In this document: positions 23,734 through 35,866 of the stretch, one piece after another
How positions within the stretch are numbered: the stretch's first letter is position 1
Layout: each line of letters opens with the position of its first letter
NCBI GenBank assembly: GCA_009733575.1
Contig: ML769536.1
Location: 103,004 to 167,003, forward strand
Reading direction: 5' to 3'
Length of the DNA stretch: 64,000 nucleotides
Origin: Gymnopus androsaceus JB14
Lineage: Eukaryota > Basidiomycota > Agaricomycetes > Agaricales > Omphalotaceae
Program-made: the position numbers and the translations under genes
Notes under the pieces: generated by a model
The model's input: only the letters and a program-made list of their open reading frames with translations
Database searches by the model: none
Told to the model about the DNA's origin: nothing

Positions 23734-26291
23734 ATGTCTGACGACGACGGTCTGTACTTGGACGCGAGCCCGAATGGAAATGGATTCCCAGCTGGTAATT
23801 ATCTCAGACTTTTCCTTTCCAACCACCATCCTTGCTGTTGTGTTTTGAGACTGTTTCGCGTTCTGCTGTTGGAAGGTTGGGGTTTCCGCGTTGTTTGCTA
23901 CTGGCTGCCACATTGGAGTCCTAGCGTTAACCACGCATTGAACAGCATCAACGGCTATATCCACGCATCGTTGCGCTTTGGAGTAGATAATCTTTGAGGC
24001 ACCAACACGTGATAATGGCGCAGACTGAGGATAGGTCAGCGTACGAGCATTCAGCTTTAGGTTCCGGTGAGTTTGCCTAGCTTCCACACGCTAATAAATC
24101 TAACTAACGCCTATCTTTCCTATCTTTCCTAAGCCTCAACCTTAACTAGAAAACGATTCTCCCACCGGTACACGCAAAGTACGCCCACCACATTGTCTGC
24201 GTATTCACTCCCACTTCCGAGTCCCACTCTGACTCTGAGCTCGCGATCTACGATTCCGAGAGCACGTTGACTACGCCCAGTAACGAATCCCCGTTTCATC
24301 CTGAAAATCGCTACTGGTTCAGAAACTCCTGAAATCGATTCCGAGTTTGATATACCGACTCCAAAGCCGAAGCTTTCTCCATCAGCCACCTCCAGGATTC
24401 CGATTAGAATAAGAACGCCAGGACTTCGCGAAATAGTGACTCGCCCTCGTTCTTATTCTCATTCGACTATCACCCAATCCAGTGCTGACAGAAGTATAAA
24501 AACCGGCACTGCCGATTTCCTGACTCGCAAACACTCTTCAGCTGCTAAGAAATCCCTTCCGCGCTCAAGAGCTACATTGGCTTTATCTCTCGAGAGTCCA
24601 TCGGGTACAACGACGCAAATAGGTCTAAGTAGGAACTTGGACTTAAACCGGTGGTACCCAAACCAAAAAGTCCATCGTGGCAGTGGCGCCTCGGGTGCAG
24701 CGAGTGGATTAAACGGGATCGGGATGTCTTGTGCCTCATCATCACTACAGCACCACGGCTATAGTGACGAGTATCCGTATGCAAAAGCGACGTCATTACC
24801 CGCGCAACCTGCCCGTCTCCCATATCTAACCTATTCTCCAGTCGATTCGACCCTATCTCTACCACTTCCTTCCCAAGCCATGACTACGAGAAATCCTACA
24901 GATAGGAGCGCGAAACCTACCATTCCTACACACCTATCGACGCCCACTCACGCGAAGCTTCGGCTGGCGTCGGCGTCTCCTTCTGAAAAGATCCTTCGGT
25001 CGGCTTTGGTTCGGGATGAACAACACTTTACCGATCCTACTTTGCCTTCATCAAGAAACCACCATCGCCGACATTCATCTGCAGCCCAACCCCTTCCTCA
25101 CATTGCCCCGCTAAAACCTCATGAGCAGGTACTGCGTGCGAGGCTAGAGAGGGTGCTTGTCAGCGCAGATGACTCTGAGAAGACTCGGAACCAGAGAGGG
25201 CGCGCCCGAGCGGGGTCTGACACAAGCTTGCTTGGCTGGTTGTGGAGCAAGGATGAGGAATATGAGCAAGATAGCGACGATGAGGTATGTGGCTTTCTCT
25301 CAACTCCACTATAAATTTAATTTGACCTGATCATTCTGCGCAGGTATTTGAACTTCCGCTTCCATCGACTGCCCCTCCTCATATCCAAGCTTTCTCCGAG
25401 AGTCAAGCACCGACGAAATCTTCACTGCGAACCTCACCGTGCTTGCGGGCCCACACTCACACTCAACAATCATCGTTCTCTGACTTTGGCTTCCAAAGTC
25501 ATTCACCTCGACCCCGACACGCGTTTTCGTTGACTACTGTACCAAGTGTCGGTGAACTAGCTATGGCCGACATATCGGATACCAGTAAATCATCTGCTGT
25601 AAAAATGCCTACTCCCCCACCGACACCGCCGCCTCGATCGCGTTCAGGTTCGCGGACGGGCTTTTTGTCGAAAGCTTCTCCGTCTCGTCGCGCACCAAGC
25701 ATTAACGAGAGCCCGGGCCAGGGTAAAAAACATTCGATCACTACTCCCGGTTCCCTTCCTCGCTCCCCAGGCGCTGACTATACACGCAGCAGCCGTGCTA
25801 GGAGTCGTACACAACCACCGGAACCTACATCTGCATCTAGAAATGGCTCTCCGCACACAGACGTGGCTCTAAGACGTTCTTCACCATCTTCTTTCCCGTC
25901 AATAAACTCGAATCTGCAGCAGCGTCCCACTCTGACGTCGTCCTCGTCTCCTCGCACACCCCGAACGCAATACTCTCCCTCTTCCTTCCCCACCTCTGCC
26001 TCTCTCACGCTTCTTCCATCATCTCCTATGGATACATTTAAATCTTCATCCTCATCCGCACCCCCTTCACCTTCAGCAACAAAAGGCACTCGTCAGAACG
26101 ACAGCAGCATTAGCGCCAGCAGATTCAATGCCCAGACCGCCTCGAAACAATGTCGTCAGATAGATGGCTATGTGTCATTTGCGGCTGTTGCGGGGCTGGA
26201 GGAGCCTGGAGTCCAAGATGCGACTGACGAGAATGATGCAAGTGGTCATCGGGGAAATGCGGGGTGGGTGGGGCGGTTGTTTGGGCGATAA
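23734..26291 (+). CDS. Large disordered Ser/Pro-rich protein
   Basis: The long exons 24436-25314 (292 codons) and 25443-26291 are rich in Ser, Pro, Arg and Thr, with almost no hydrophobic core. They join through a ~60-bp intron after DEEYEQDSDDE. The conserved-looking pieces are LKPHEQVLRARLERVL with TSLLGWLWSKDEE, a PTPPPTPPPRSRSGSRTGFL segment, and a C-terminal block SRFNAQTASKQCRQIDGYVS + FAAVAGLEEPG..GWVGRLFGR. The likely start is MSDDDGLYLDASPNGNGFPA at 23734, followed by a GT donor. The exons between 23800 and 24400 are unclear; an SDSELAIYDSESTLTTPS stretch and ETPEIDSEFDIPTPKPKL are in different frames. Function unknown; composition suggests a regulatory or scaffold protein. Confidence 0.55.
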
Positions 26292-26554
26292 CTTTTTTGG
26301 GATACAGTATGTGTTGACGGGGGATGATGACCGCGTTGGGAAAGTTTGCTTAATGCTTTGTTTATTGCTTTCGAGACCAGAACGTCTACTCATGTCTTCT
26401 TGCTATACACTTACTACCGCCAATTGCAAATTTCATACTGTATCTTTATTCCTTATGTACAATTTACGACGCATCCATGTATGATCATATCTAGACTACC
26501 ATAACTATTGTACACACTACTTGTATCCCATATACACGATGGTTGATTCTCCGA

Positions 26555-29142
26555 TTAATGCTCACAAAGAGAGAATGTCCGAAATGACTGAAAAATGGAA
26601 ACTCAGTCAGTACACCGTTCTCCTACGGATAGAGAAATGGAATGAAACACACCCAAGGATATGATTATCGGGTCCCTTGTAAGCCATCTTTCTATCTTGC
26701 ATCAACGCCACTCGATGCCTCTCCGCCTCAGCTCTTGAAAGTGTCCCCGGAGAAGTATATTGCCAAATGATCTCCACCAGCTCCGGAGGGAGAGGTAACC
26801 CGATGAGTCGAGTGCATATCATCGGAAGGAGCTTCAACAGCGTGGCTTCATTGCATTTGCGCATTTGCATGGCACTTCGGATGTGGTTAGAACATTCATA
26901 CTTCCCAAGCCACGAAGTCCGAATCCGTGGTAGATCATCAAGTCCTCGTTCTGGATGGTGTCATCAACGAGGAAGAAACAGAGCTAGGATTGATTTAGGA
27001 AACGAGTAAGAACACGCGAATGAGAGCTATGGAAGGGATAGTTACAATCTTCCTTGTTGCCACGGGATCACCACTGTTCAGTGAGGTATTTTTCACCGAC
27101 CCAACTTTATGCTGTCGGACTATCAGCAAAAGAGATGCATGTCGATTAGGGGCACATACCTGAAGCCAGTTGGGGAATGAAAGCATCCTTCCAGTGCCAT
27201 TATTCGTCCCACTGTTAAAGTTGGTTGTCGGTACTGTGCCCAATTCAATAAAAGGTCTCATTCCAAAGGAAGTATCCACTGGAGAATGACGGCCGTCATC
27301 GTTGGATTCAGTTTCCCAGTCACTGGGATAGTTTGGATCCTGCCAGTCCGCACTTCTCTTGTCCTCGTCCTTGAAATGAAGGTAAAAGTCCTATTAGTGA
27401 ACATTAATCAATCGTACATCCTCCTTGTAGGTTCAAAGCGGAAAAACCGCACTTCATGATTGTATCGACTATCTCCCATGTCGGTCTTGGGCCAGTCATT
27501 TCTGTCGTCTCGGAACTTGCGAAAACTAAGCCCTCCGTCCTCGATGGCGCTGTCGGTGTCATAGTAGTAAATGACCGAAGCCACGATCCGTTCATGAGGC
27601 TCAATTTCAAGTCGGTTAGTACTTTGAGGATCAAAGTGATCTAAACACCCACCATTCCTTCCATGTGCCACGACCCTTCATACTCCCTTCCTGGAGCTAA
27701 CGTATAATTGGCCGCCTTTGAAACACTGAGCTTCATGTGTTTTAACAGGAAGAGCAATCTACCTTTACAATAACCTTTAATTCTTTACCCTTGTACACCT
27801 TCGAAGCAGCCAATTCATCCCCAAGGTCAAAAAAGCTTTCCTTGATGGTCTTTTCTCGTCGAATTTCTTCTCGAAGCTTTTCCTTTGCTTGCAGCTCCTG
27901 GAACCTTTGATCTGCCCACTTTTTTGTATTCGACGTAAGGAATTCATTCCAGATTTGTCTAGTAAGCGATTGTCTGTTTTCAGTAGCAAACTTTCGACGC
28001 TCCCTCCATCGCTTAACTATCACAGTAAGTGGGTTCAAGTGGCAAATAAGAAGATGAAGCAACGACGAACTAGATGGAGATTTAACCGGTTGGTATCGTG
28101 CACTCTGTTTCATTGTCTTCTCAAAATGCGGAAGAGCAAGGAGAAACATCTTCTCAATCATTCGGAAAAGGCTAGGAAATTCTTCCCGTTTGCCTAATCC
28201 ATTGATATACGAATCAATTTCAACATCTGTTCCGTCTGGTGAGACCTTGAATATGGATGGTATCCACGCATAGGAAGAAACCATATCTATATATTCTAGT
28301 TCGATCCCACTGAGTTCATGGAGCTCCGTTTTGAATTTTCCGTCAGCATTAGTGGGCGGAAGCTTGGTGTCGGGTGAAGAGGTAGGTGTAATTCCGGCGA
28401 TATAAGGATCTAGAAAATAACACGGGTTTATATAAGACGAGGGAGATTTTTGGAACGAACATAGTGATGGGTGTATCAGGTCTTGGACCTACAAGAACGT
28501 CTGAAATTGTACTATGAGATGTTGAGTGGGAGCACACCTTTCCGAATGAACCAGGGTGATAATCTCGAGGTTCTTTGGCCGCCAGAGCATCTAATTCGCG
28601 TACTAGCTGAATAGGGGTTCTTTTACACTGAGAGCATGTCACCGAGAGAGTACGGAGCGCCTTACCTCTTGATGAACGGAGGCTGGTACCAAGTCATCCG
28701 AAATATAAACACCCAGTCCCATTTCTTTCAATTCGGGATCACTGAGACCATACTTTGATCCACGGGCATACTTCAACGCGTTTTTGAAGTCCAAATCGAT
28801 GTTCGTTATATTGTGCTGCTCATCGGATTGTGGATCAAAGATGTTCTGGTCAAGTGTCTGAATCGTTACAATTGAGCGCCGAAGTTCACTTGTGGTTGGA
28901 TTCAGCGAAGAGAAAATGACTAGAGAAGAAAAAACTTACTTGACTGCCTCTAAAGCCTCGCCTATCAAGGCTTCAGAATCCGGTGCGGTAAGTTCTGCTT
29001 CAATCGCCCACTTCAAAGCTAACTTCTCGTCTAGGATCTTGCTTTCCCAATCCTGCTTTTCTCGGACCGCAGTACAGAAGCGGTTTAGATGCTCAATACT
29101 CGGACTTTGATAAATTGTCGAATCTTGGCTCGACGCGATCAT
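26555..29142 (-). pseudogene. DUF4246 family protein, copy C, frame-broken near the C-terminus
   Basis: This is the best preserved of the three paralogues and is inverted relative to A and B. The start at 29142 gives MIASSQDSTIYQSPSIEHLN. Then follow KLALKWAIEAEL, ALKYARGSKYGLSDPELKEM, ISDDLVPASVHQE, LVRELDALAAKEPRDYHPGS, MVSSYAWIPSIFKVSPDGTD, DELAASKVYKGKELKVIVK, AANYTLAPGREYEGSWHMEG, PHERIVASVIYYYDTDSAIE, IELGTVPTTNF and RMLSFPNWLQ|HKVGSVKNTS. Near 26867 one A is missing from the VPMQMRKC codons seen in A and B. The frame is shifted there and the last ~80 residues (ending SLCEH at 26555) are lost. The WHMEG and later NWLQHK/RMLSFP motifs look like HxE...H and R ligands of 2-oxoglutarate/iron oxygenases; that link is inference. 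Confidence 0.75.
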
Positions 29143-29360
29143 AATGAGAGAGGAAGAAAGGAAGAACAGTGATCAATATTGCCGCTTCGACGCGCCGCGC
29201 GCTTAAACTCAGATCTCCTTTCGACAGTCACATTGGGAAAGCATTTTATCGTGGCATCAACCTCTCTATCAGTAGAAGGCCACCGGCACCAACTAAGCTA
29301 CAATCCTATCAATCATATCCCTTGCTGCTCTCCTGCGTCTCTCCACCAGAATGTAGCTAA

Positions 29361-30095
29361 CTATTGCCCAATCTCGGTGAGTGATGGATGCAGTACACTG
29401 TACAGTATGAACTTACCGAGAAGTCTATCCAGAAATCCCTCTACTTGAGGCTGCATGTGCCAAGAAGCATGACGAGCCATGCGGAGCAATAGGAAGTAAC
29501 GTATGTGTGGCTCGTAAACGATGAGTGGAGCTTTTGATTCATCGTCTATGCGGATGAGCTGCGTAGGGCAATGGTAAGTTAAAGTACTATTTCACGTTAC
29601 AAAGAGGAACGCCAGCGGAAGCGCTACAATCCAAAACAACGGACCTGTAGCCTGCGATTATGGGTCTTCCATCGGTATTCATTGCCTTGCGGATCGATGA
29701 AGTTGCCTCCTCTATACAGCTCCCATTAGCCACGACAGCAATCCAAGTACCACTACTTACACTCCATTAGAGGAAGGCCTCAAGAAGTCTATGTCCGAAA
29801 TCCAGCTCCCCAACTCCTCCCCATTGGCAACGCTGTTCAGAAAGCGTACCCTGTACCTCCCGTGCCTCCACTTACTTCCCGTAACCTGCTCAATCTCCGC
29901 GACGAGCCGCATAATTTGTGTTTCTGGGTCGAGGACATTGACCTTCGTGAGCTTTGGATGCCAAAATCGTGTCACGACCTCGTAGTAAAGGGAATCATCC
30001 TGATTAGCGAGCGTAGTGTTGCGAATACTGTTAGAGGTAAAGTGCAGCTTCTGGACGCTTTCTGGGGAGAAGTAGTCTGGTGATGTGGCAGACAT
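29361..30095 (-). CDS. DUF6593 family protein
   Basis: Small basidiomycete-specific domain protein of unknown function. The ATG at 30095 gives MSATSPDYFSPESVQKLHFT, then SIRNTTLANQDDSLYYEVVT, LTKVNVLDPETQIMRLVAEI and SDIDFLRPSSNG. After a short intron comes GNFIDPQGNEYRWKTHNRRL, the strongly recognisable DUF6593 motif 'F.g.DG.eYrWk'. A further intron then leads to LIRIDDESKAPLIVYEPHIR, FLLLRMARHASWHMQPQVEG and FLDRLLG, ending at TAG 29361-29363. The end may be shifted by one more intron, since GGTAAGTT after FLDRLL could be a donor. The domain probably forms a small beta fold. It lies just upstream of copy C of DUF4246. Confidence 0.7.
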
Positions 30096-30497
30096 GTGCT
30101 GAAGGAGCTTGGCACTTAAGGTGCAGGTAACAACATACGCGCTCCATTTATCCCCCCCGTCGTGCGACCAGAGGATGATCTACCGAGTTCGAACCGGAAC
30201 CGCCAGGAGTGTGAGACTTAGCCGGAGAAGTGGAAGAGGCGATTGCTGGGACCCGGAGATGCCGGATGTTTTGCTCTCGGTGAAGTCTTGAAGGACCGGT
30301 AAAAACATAGAGACATGAGAGAATGAAAGTATATGAAATCGGACTGGTACTGAAGGAACATGAACATGAACATGCTTTAAAAATATCCAGTGGAAATAGT
30401 GACTAGTAGCTTTGGGTATATTACACTTGTATACATTTTGTACTCATTGTACCGTCAAGGAAGAAAAAATAACATATAACTGCTAGCAGCACTCGGT
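30096..30497. other. Intergenic region
   Basis: Between two minus-strand genes. It holds the promoter of DUF6593 and the 3' flank of the FAD oxidase. The phrase GAACATGAACATGAACATG near 30357 is a small hexamer repeat. Confidence 0.4.
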
Positions 30498-32589
30498 TTA
30501 GACTGTCGGTAAGATTTTAAACCCACCAGCTAGTCCCATGATATTTTTTGGGTCAATTCGCTCCTTGATCTCCATCAACCTATCCAAATTGGTGCCATAT
30601 AGTTCTTCCAGCGTCGTTGTGCTAGCTGCGTAATTATTATAGGGAACCTCAGTTGCAGCTCCATCGTCTGCGGCTGCAAGAACAGACACCAGAGTGTCAA
30701 TAGAGGAGTTCATCGCAGAAAACATCTCGGTGTCTGAGGAAGGAAGCAGCCAGTACATTGACATCAGCGTTGGGGAATACACTTTTTCCCGAGTATAAGG
30801 ATAGGCTGCAGTCTCCGTGGTACCCGATGCAATAGCGGAGGGAAGGAAAGGCTCAATTCCACATGCCACAAGAATGGAACTTGACGACGTTAGCTGGCCG
30901 GACCAGAACTGTAGCAGTGTAAGATGGGAAAGTTAGATCCACGATTGGAAACAGGCAGGAAACATTCAGACCAAGGTTTGGTTGACTAGTTCATTCAAGA
31001 AGGTCGAATCATAGGCAGGAACCGGAATTGTATTCCAAGTTCCTCTTTGAAGGATGATTAACAAGCCGGATGATTTCCACAAGTCAAAAGGACATACCGC
31101 GTGAAAGCACCATAGTTGGCGGCTAATCCGCTTTCAACCATAGAGACCAATGAGCGGGTGCTTATATCCGTGAGGAGGGCGCCAATGGCCAAAAACTGAT
31201 CAAAGATACCCTCCGGCTGGTCTGGGGAGTCATAAAATAGAGAGATGAAGCTGACGGGCTAAATGGGCAAACAAAAAGGAAATTGATGAGGAAAAAGAAG
31301 ATCGTGAAATCGCAGACTTACAACATCGGCCACAACCAGTCCCGCAGATCCAAAGATAATAAAAATCTCAGCTTTCGGATCCGTGACGGTGCTGATGAAG
31401 GTTTCGGTTGCGTTAAGCACGGCGTTCCAGTTGTCTTGCGTTATGACCAGGATACCACCCTACAATTCAGAGCGTGTCAAAGGTGACTTTCGAAAAATAC
31501 ATTGAACTCACCCAAACTTCAGTTTGCGGATAGGCTTTCATAACAAAGTTGGTTACGATTCCCTAGCACAAGGAAGAAAACACAGTAAGTCCATATAGAG
31601 GCCAAGCTTGCTGCTGCAGCGTACAAAGTTATTTCCGCCACCCTGGAACATAGAGTGTTCAGTAACTGCCCAGTCATAAAACGCAGTACTTACGCGTAGC
31701 GCAAAAGCCAAGTCCGGATCGTTCGCGTCGGTTACAGTGGCGACAGTCCCATTGGGGAGAGCAATTTCCCAAGCAACAACACTGTCACTCCCAAGGCCGA
31801 ATTGGTTAGATTTCCACGAATAACCTTACGGGGCATTTTGGTTGAGCTTGCCTATCCTTCGATGTACTATAGAGAACAACTGACCTCCGCCCAACAAGAA
31901 ACCTGCGACGCCGACAGTAGGGAAGCGACCTAGACTCGGTCTTAGTAATCGGTTAAATTTCCGGAGCGTAGATACTAAACCTCCAAGAACGGTAACGCCG
32001 TACTGTTCGAGCTCAAGGTAAACATCATCCCAGATCAACCTACTATCAGCTTAAGTAAATGGTTAGGGTATGAGACATGCATGTACGTACGAAGCACCGA
32101 TTGTCACGGTGCCAGCGTCCTCGTCGTAAACAACATCCGCAAAGTTTTCAAGCGAAATTTGAACGCCAGTTGTTGAACTGAATCCAGGATTTGAGGTATG
32201 GCCGCCTCCTTTGACCTAGTAGCACTCGGTACCTGCAATGTATTATGCAACGGGTGTTACTCACTGCAAAGGGGGTGTTTGTCGATCCTAGCAGAGCGAG
32301 CTACATACCGAGAAAAATTAACAGCAGAAAATAGGAAATGCAAAGCCGAATTGCGTACCACCGTAGCTACTTCATCTGCTGTACTTGGCCTCACAGAACA
32401 CGTTGCTTCCTGGGCAGATGTTTCGAGCCAATGCAGGACATCACTCGTGTACTGTAACGTTCCAGGAAGAAATACGGAGAGGATACCGATGCTCGCAGCG
32501 ATATCGACACAGATGTCGAGCTGAGCGTTAATCCGAATTGCTGCACCAAATACGGTCAAGGATATGGCTAGGATGTTGTACAACTTCAT
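30498..32589 (-). CDS. Secreted FAD-linked oxidase (PCMH-type FAD-binding domain)
   Basis: The start at 32589 gives MKLYNILAISLTVFGAAIRI and NAQ, a clear signal peptide. Then comes SVFLPGTLQYTSDVLHWLET with CSVRPSTADEVATVVR. By splicing, the KGGGHTSNPGFSS region of FAD covalent-flavin oxidases follows. Later exons give LIWDDVYLELEQYGVTVLGG, GRFPTVGVAGFLLGGG, then YSWKSNQFGLGSDSVV, the FAD-binding signature GVgGf.lGGG.. followed by S...G. Downstream segments include PNGTVATVTDANDPDLAFAL and ISTRSLVSMVESGLAANYGA. The C-terminal exon (to 30498) holds EELYGTNLDRLMEIKERIDP + KNIMGLAGGFKIL, the usual 'N..rL..iK...DP.n.f' ending. This is a berberine-bridge/oligosaccharide-oxidase-like flavoenzyme. 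The substrate is unknown. At least five short introns; appears intact. Confidence 0.8.
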
Positions 32590-34815
32590 GACTTGTCTCT
32601 GAGGTCGAATCCAATCGATAAATCAAGGCTGAACAATTTGATTGCGGATGTTCTAAAACATATTGAAACCAGGACTTTTAAGTAACAGGAGTGGAACATC
32701 TGCATGATTTTGAGACAAAGGGTCGGGTTCGATCCAATACCGGAAGCTCGAAGCAATTCTATAGAAATAATATTGAGAGATGAAGGCGTAAATGAAAGGT
32801 CATATCATAGGGCGCAGGTGACCGCGCATTGCTGATGAAATTTTACTGCCTGATTGCTTGCCAGACCTGTGTTACTTGTTTATTACTACGAAGTCGGCGG
32901 AGCAGAAATCAGATACCGAAGGTGGCATTCAAACGATGAGGACTATCAAGATGCAAGCGAAGCTTTCCGCGCGTAAGACGTCCATTTCCAGTGAGCTGAG
33001 GACAGTTTACCACAAGATTTGAAAAGGTTGCTATCAATGCTTGGACCACGAGAATTGTCTCTGCGGAAGAAGACCCATAACGCGCATCGCGATGCTGGTG
33101 GTTTAGGACGAGACGGGAATCACGATTTAGTTCTCACGGGACCGGAACCCTACGGTGACTACAGCTCATTCTAGCTCACTACACGACCACCATCTCGAAT
33201 TCGCGTATTAATTATGTCGACTATATGGCTTCTTTGAAGAAAAAGACTGCATCCTTACTTCTCTTCGTAATTCTCTCGAACTACTAATTACTAACCGGTG
33301 CTTCGCTCTCGTCGTAGCCTCCACATACAAGGGCGCCGGCGCTTTGAAATGTGTGTTACAAACCCATCTGCTTCTGAGCACCGTGCACTAGACTCACAGC
33401 TGACAATGCGGGACTCGGGAGTTGAATGCATCAGTGCGAATGCTCGGAAAGTATTTCAAATGTTCTGCTTACAGGGTCTGATAAAGAAGCTCCAGAACCC
33501 TGCGGGCCCACTTCGATGGTATAGAAGGTATAAAATTAAAGTATGCATGTATTCCCTTTTAAATTGACAGATGCACGTTCAAGAACTTCGGTTCAAGCGT
33601 TCCAGATGTGGGCCTGCTGAATGCTTTTCAAGATATCATTCTGTGCTTTGCCAATGCTAGTAGCGCTGACGAAAATTACTGTTCGTAAAGAGCACCCGTC
33701 GAACTGTAAGTGTGTTCCATTTGCAGTATTGGGACTCACCAGGGCGCCGCACCACAGCAGACCGCTGAGGTTTAGTAGAAATAAAATGAATGTCACCAAA
33801 TGAATGTCACCTTTGTGTATTCATTGGAGTCAGTGTCATTTTTTACTCCCAGGAATTACCGCTAATTTACGGCCCGTGTCCTAAGTCTGTGGATTTGACG
33901 AAAAATTCAAGTTTTTCAAGTGTCAAAAAAGGGAAAAAAGAAAGAGAAAAGAGAGAGTTTATTAAGCTATACCTCGATGTATTGCACTAGTTTTTAGGGT
34001 CCGATATACTTTGTATCTCATATAACTTGCATGTCCCAAGTATAATCAAGATGATTTCGAGTCGCCGGGCCTACCCGCTTTGAATGGATATGACCCAAGT
34101 TCCGATATGGAATTATCCCCGAATAGCCTTAGGACCTAGCCAATGGTTTTCAAGATTTTACAAATCGGCAGCGGCAGGAAATTAGCGCTAAAGGCTTTAT
34201 AAGCGCTCCTGGCACTGGTTTCGAATCTCGCGCGGTTTGCTCACGGAAACTTATTTTCAAAATAAGTTAGTGTTCAAATTTCTTGAAAGTTTCTACATAG
34301 AGGGCTCATTTTGAAGCGTAAATATACGCTACTTACAACGATTTAATCCCAAAGCCTTCATTCTAAAAAGTCAACTTCCGCAACCCTTGCTAAAGTGCTA
34401 AACTGTGCTATGAGGAAGTCCGAAGGTATCCTGTTTCTCTGTAAGTTTTCACTTAAATTTCTCCGTATGAGCTCGTTTTAAAGCGTAAAATATACCCTGC
34501 TGGTGCTATATTAACTGCTCAAGCTTCTCTCTGAAAGCTGCATCCCTAGACCCTTTGCGAGGAGGTATGCCCTTTTTCAGTGAGTTGTGGTTCAAATATA
34601 ATCATTGAGGACCATTTATGAAGTGCAGATGCACATTTTTAATGTGGATTTCATGCACTGACATTTACTCTACATACCCAATCTTCAGACCACTTACAAG
34701 TTTGAAGTTGCACTAGGTACCATTATCAAATAAGAGAGGTAAACATTTTCTTGGTGAGAATATCACTCAATGGTTTTGTCAAGGACTTGTTTTATACATT
34801 AGACTCTATGTATAC
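32590..34815. other. AT-rich intergenic region, diverged repeats
   Basis: No supported gene. Between about 34240 and 34640 related phrases recur: GAAGCGTAAATATACGCT near 34312 and AAAGCGTAAAATATACCC near 34480, each preceded by GAGC/GGCTC. They look like weakly conserved tandem copies of roughly 165 bp, perhaps an old repeat. Confidence 0.4.
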
Positions 34816-35101
34816 CAGTGTTGGCAAAGTCAGGGTCAGAAGTCAGACCTCGGACCTGACCCACTGGGTCTGACCCAAACTCTGACGCGGCAGTCAGACT
34901 AGGGTCAGCGCAGTAAGCCTTTAGCGCTTCATATAGCTCATAGGCGCTTAACGAATCACGGGAAGTTTCGCTAGGACAGCCACCGACGTCCGGAAATTTC
35001 CATCACCAGGCCAAAAGTCAGACCTTTTGACCTCGACTCGGCAACGGATTTGATCAGACCGTGGGTCTGACCCAGGTCTGACAGGGTCAGTGACAACACT
35101 G
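34816..35101. mobile_element. hAT-like MITE with 8-bp target duplication
   Basis: A 286-bp element. The left end is CAGTGTTGGCAAAGTCAGGG and the right end in reverse complement is CAGTGTTGTCACTGACCCTG. Flanks are perfect copies of ATGTATAC (34808-34815 and 35102-35109). The 8-bp duplication and CAGTG ends are as known for hAT transposons. The interior is rich in GTCTGACC/GGTCAGAC palindromes. It has no coding capacity, so it is non-autonomous. Confidence 0.85.
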
Positions 35102-35109
35102 ATGTATAC

Positions 35110-35866
35110 TAATTCTACCTCAAAAAACCATTTTCTCAATGCATGTCAAGTGAAACTGAGATTGGGTAGTATAAGTACTTCAAGTATACTTATTGCTATA
35201 TTTAAGATTACATGCAAGTTACAAGTGACATAAAGCAGCATAAGTATGTATTAGAATGTACAATGCTCCAGCCAGGATTTTACACCTCCCAGTTCGGGAG
35301 GATTGACTACTTATCAGCAATTTCGCGCGAGGAATTAAGTGCACGCGTGAACTATCTAATCTAATTCAAGGCCGACGGCATCATTCCGATTTTAGCTTAT
35401 CTCGGAGGAAAGCGGCGATGTCAGCAGATATACGTCATCAATCAAGTCCTAAGGTACTTAGGCATCCACAGACGTGGGATATGGGCCTAATTTACTTTTC
35501 ACAAGATGCTCTTATTTATTTAGATGTACTTACTTCACGATGGACTTACTTCACGCAATGACATAAGTCGGTCCGTCTCAACCACTCACAGCGTCAGACC
35601 GCTTTGAAACAAGGAATTCTCCTTCGTACCTTCCCATGCTGGGGATTTATTGATTGTGGAACTATCCTATCCTGCTTATGATCGGCCCAGCAGGTATGGT
35701 TGATTATGCTTCGATAATAATAACATACTCATTATCGCCATTATCGAACTTCGGGTTTTCCTGTATATGGCAACCCTATTATGTACATACACAAACGTAT
35801 AGAAAGTCGACCTCGTGGCTGCTCTTTCCACAGCGTCCACTCCTTCCTCTTCGTTCTTACTGAACG
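35110..35866. other. Intergenic / promoter region of the OPT transporter
   Basis: No gene is seen. A pyrimidine-rich leader (CTCTTTCCACAGCGTCC..CTTCCTCTTCG) lies just before the start at 35867. Confidence 0.4.

Noticed and set aside
22907..23735. Minus-strand ORFs of 198 and 152 codons
   Set aside because: They overlap each other in different frames, match no family I know and lack clear splice sites; could be chance.
24436..24436. GTG as the start of the disordered protein
   Set aside because: Eukaryotic nuclear genes rarely start with GTG; the reading frame is open upstream and an ATG at 23734 with a good donor fits better.
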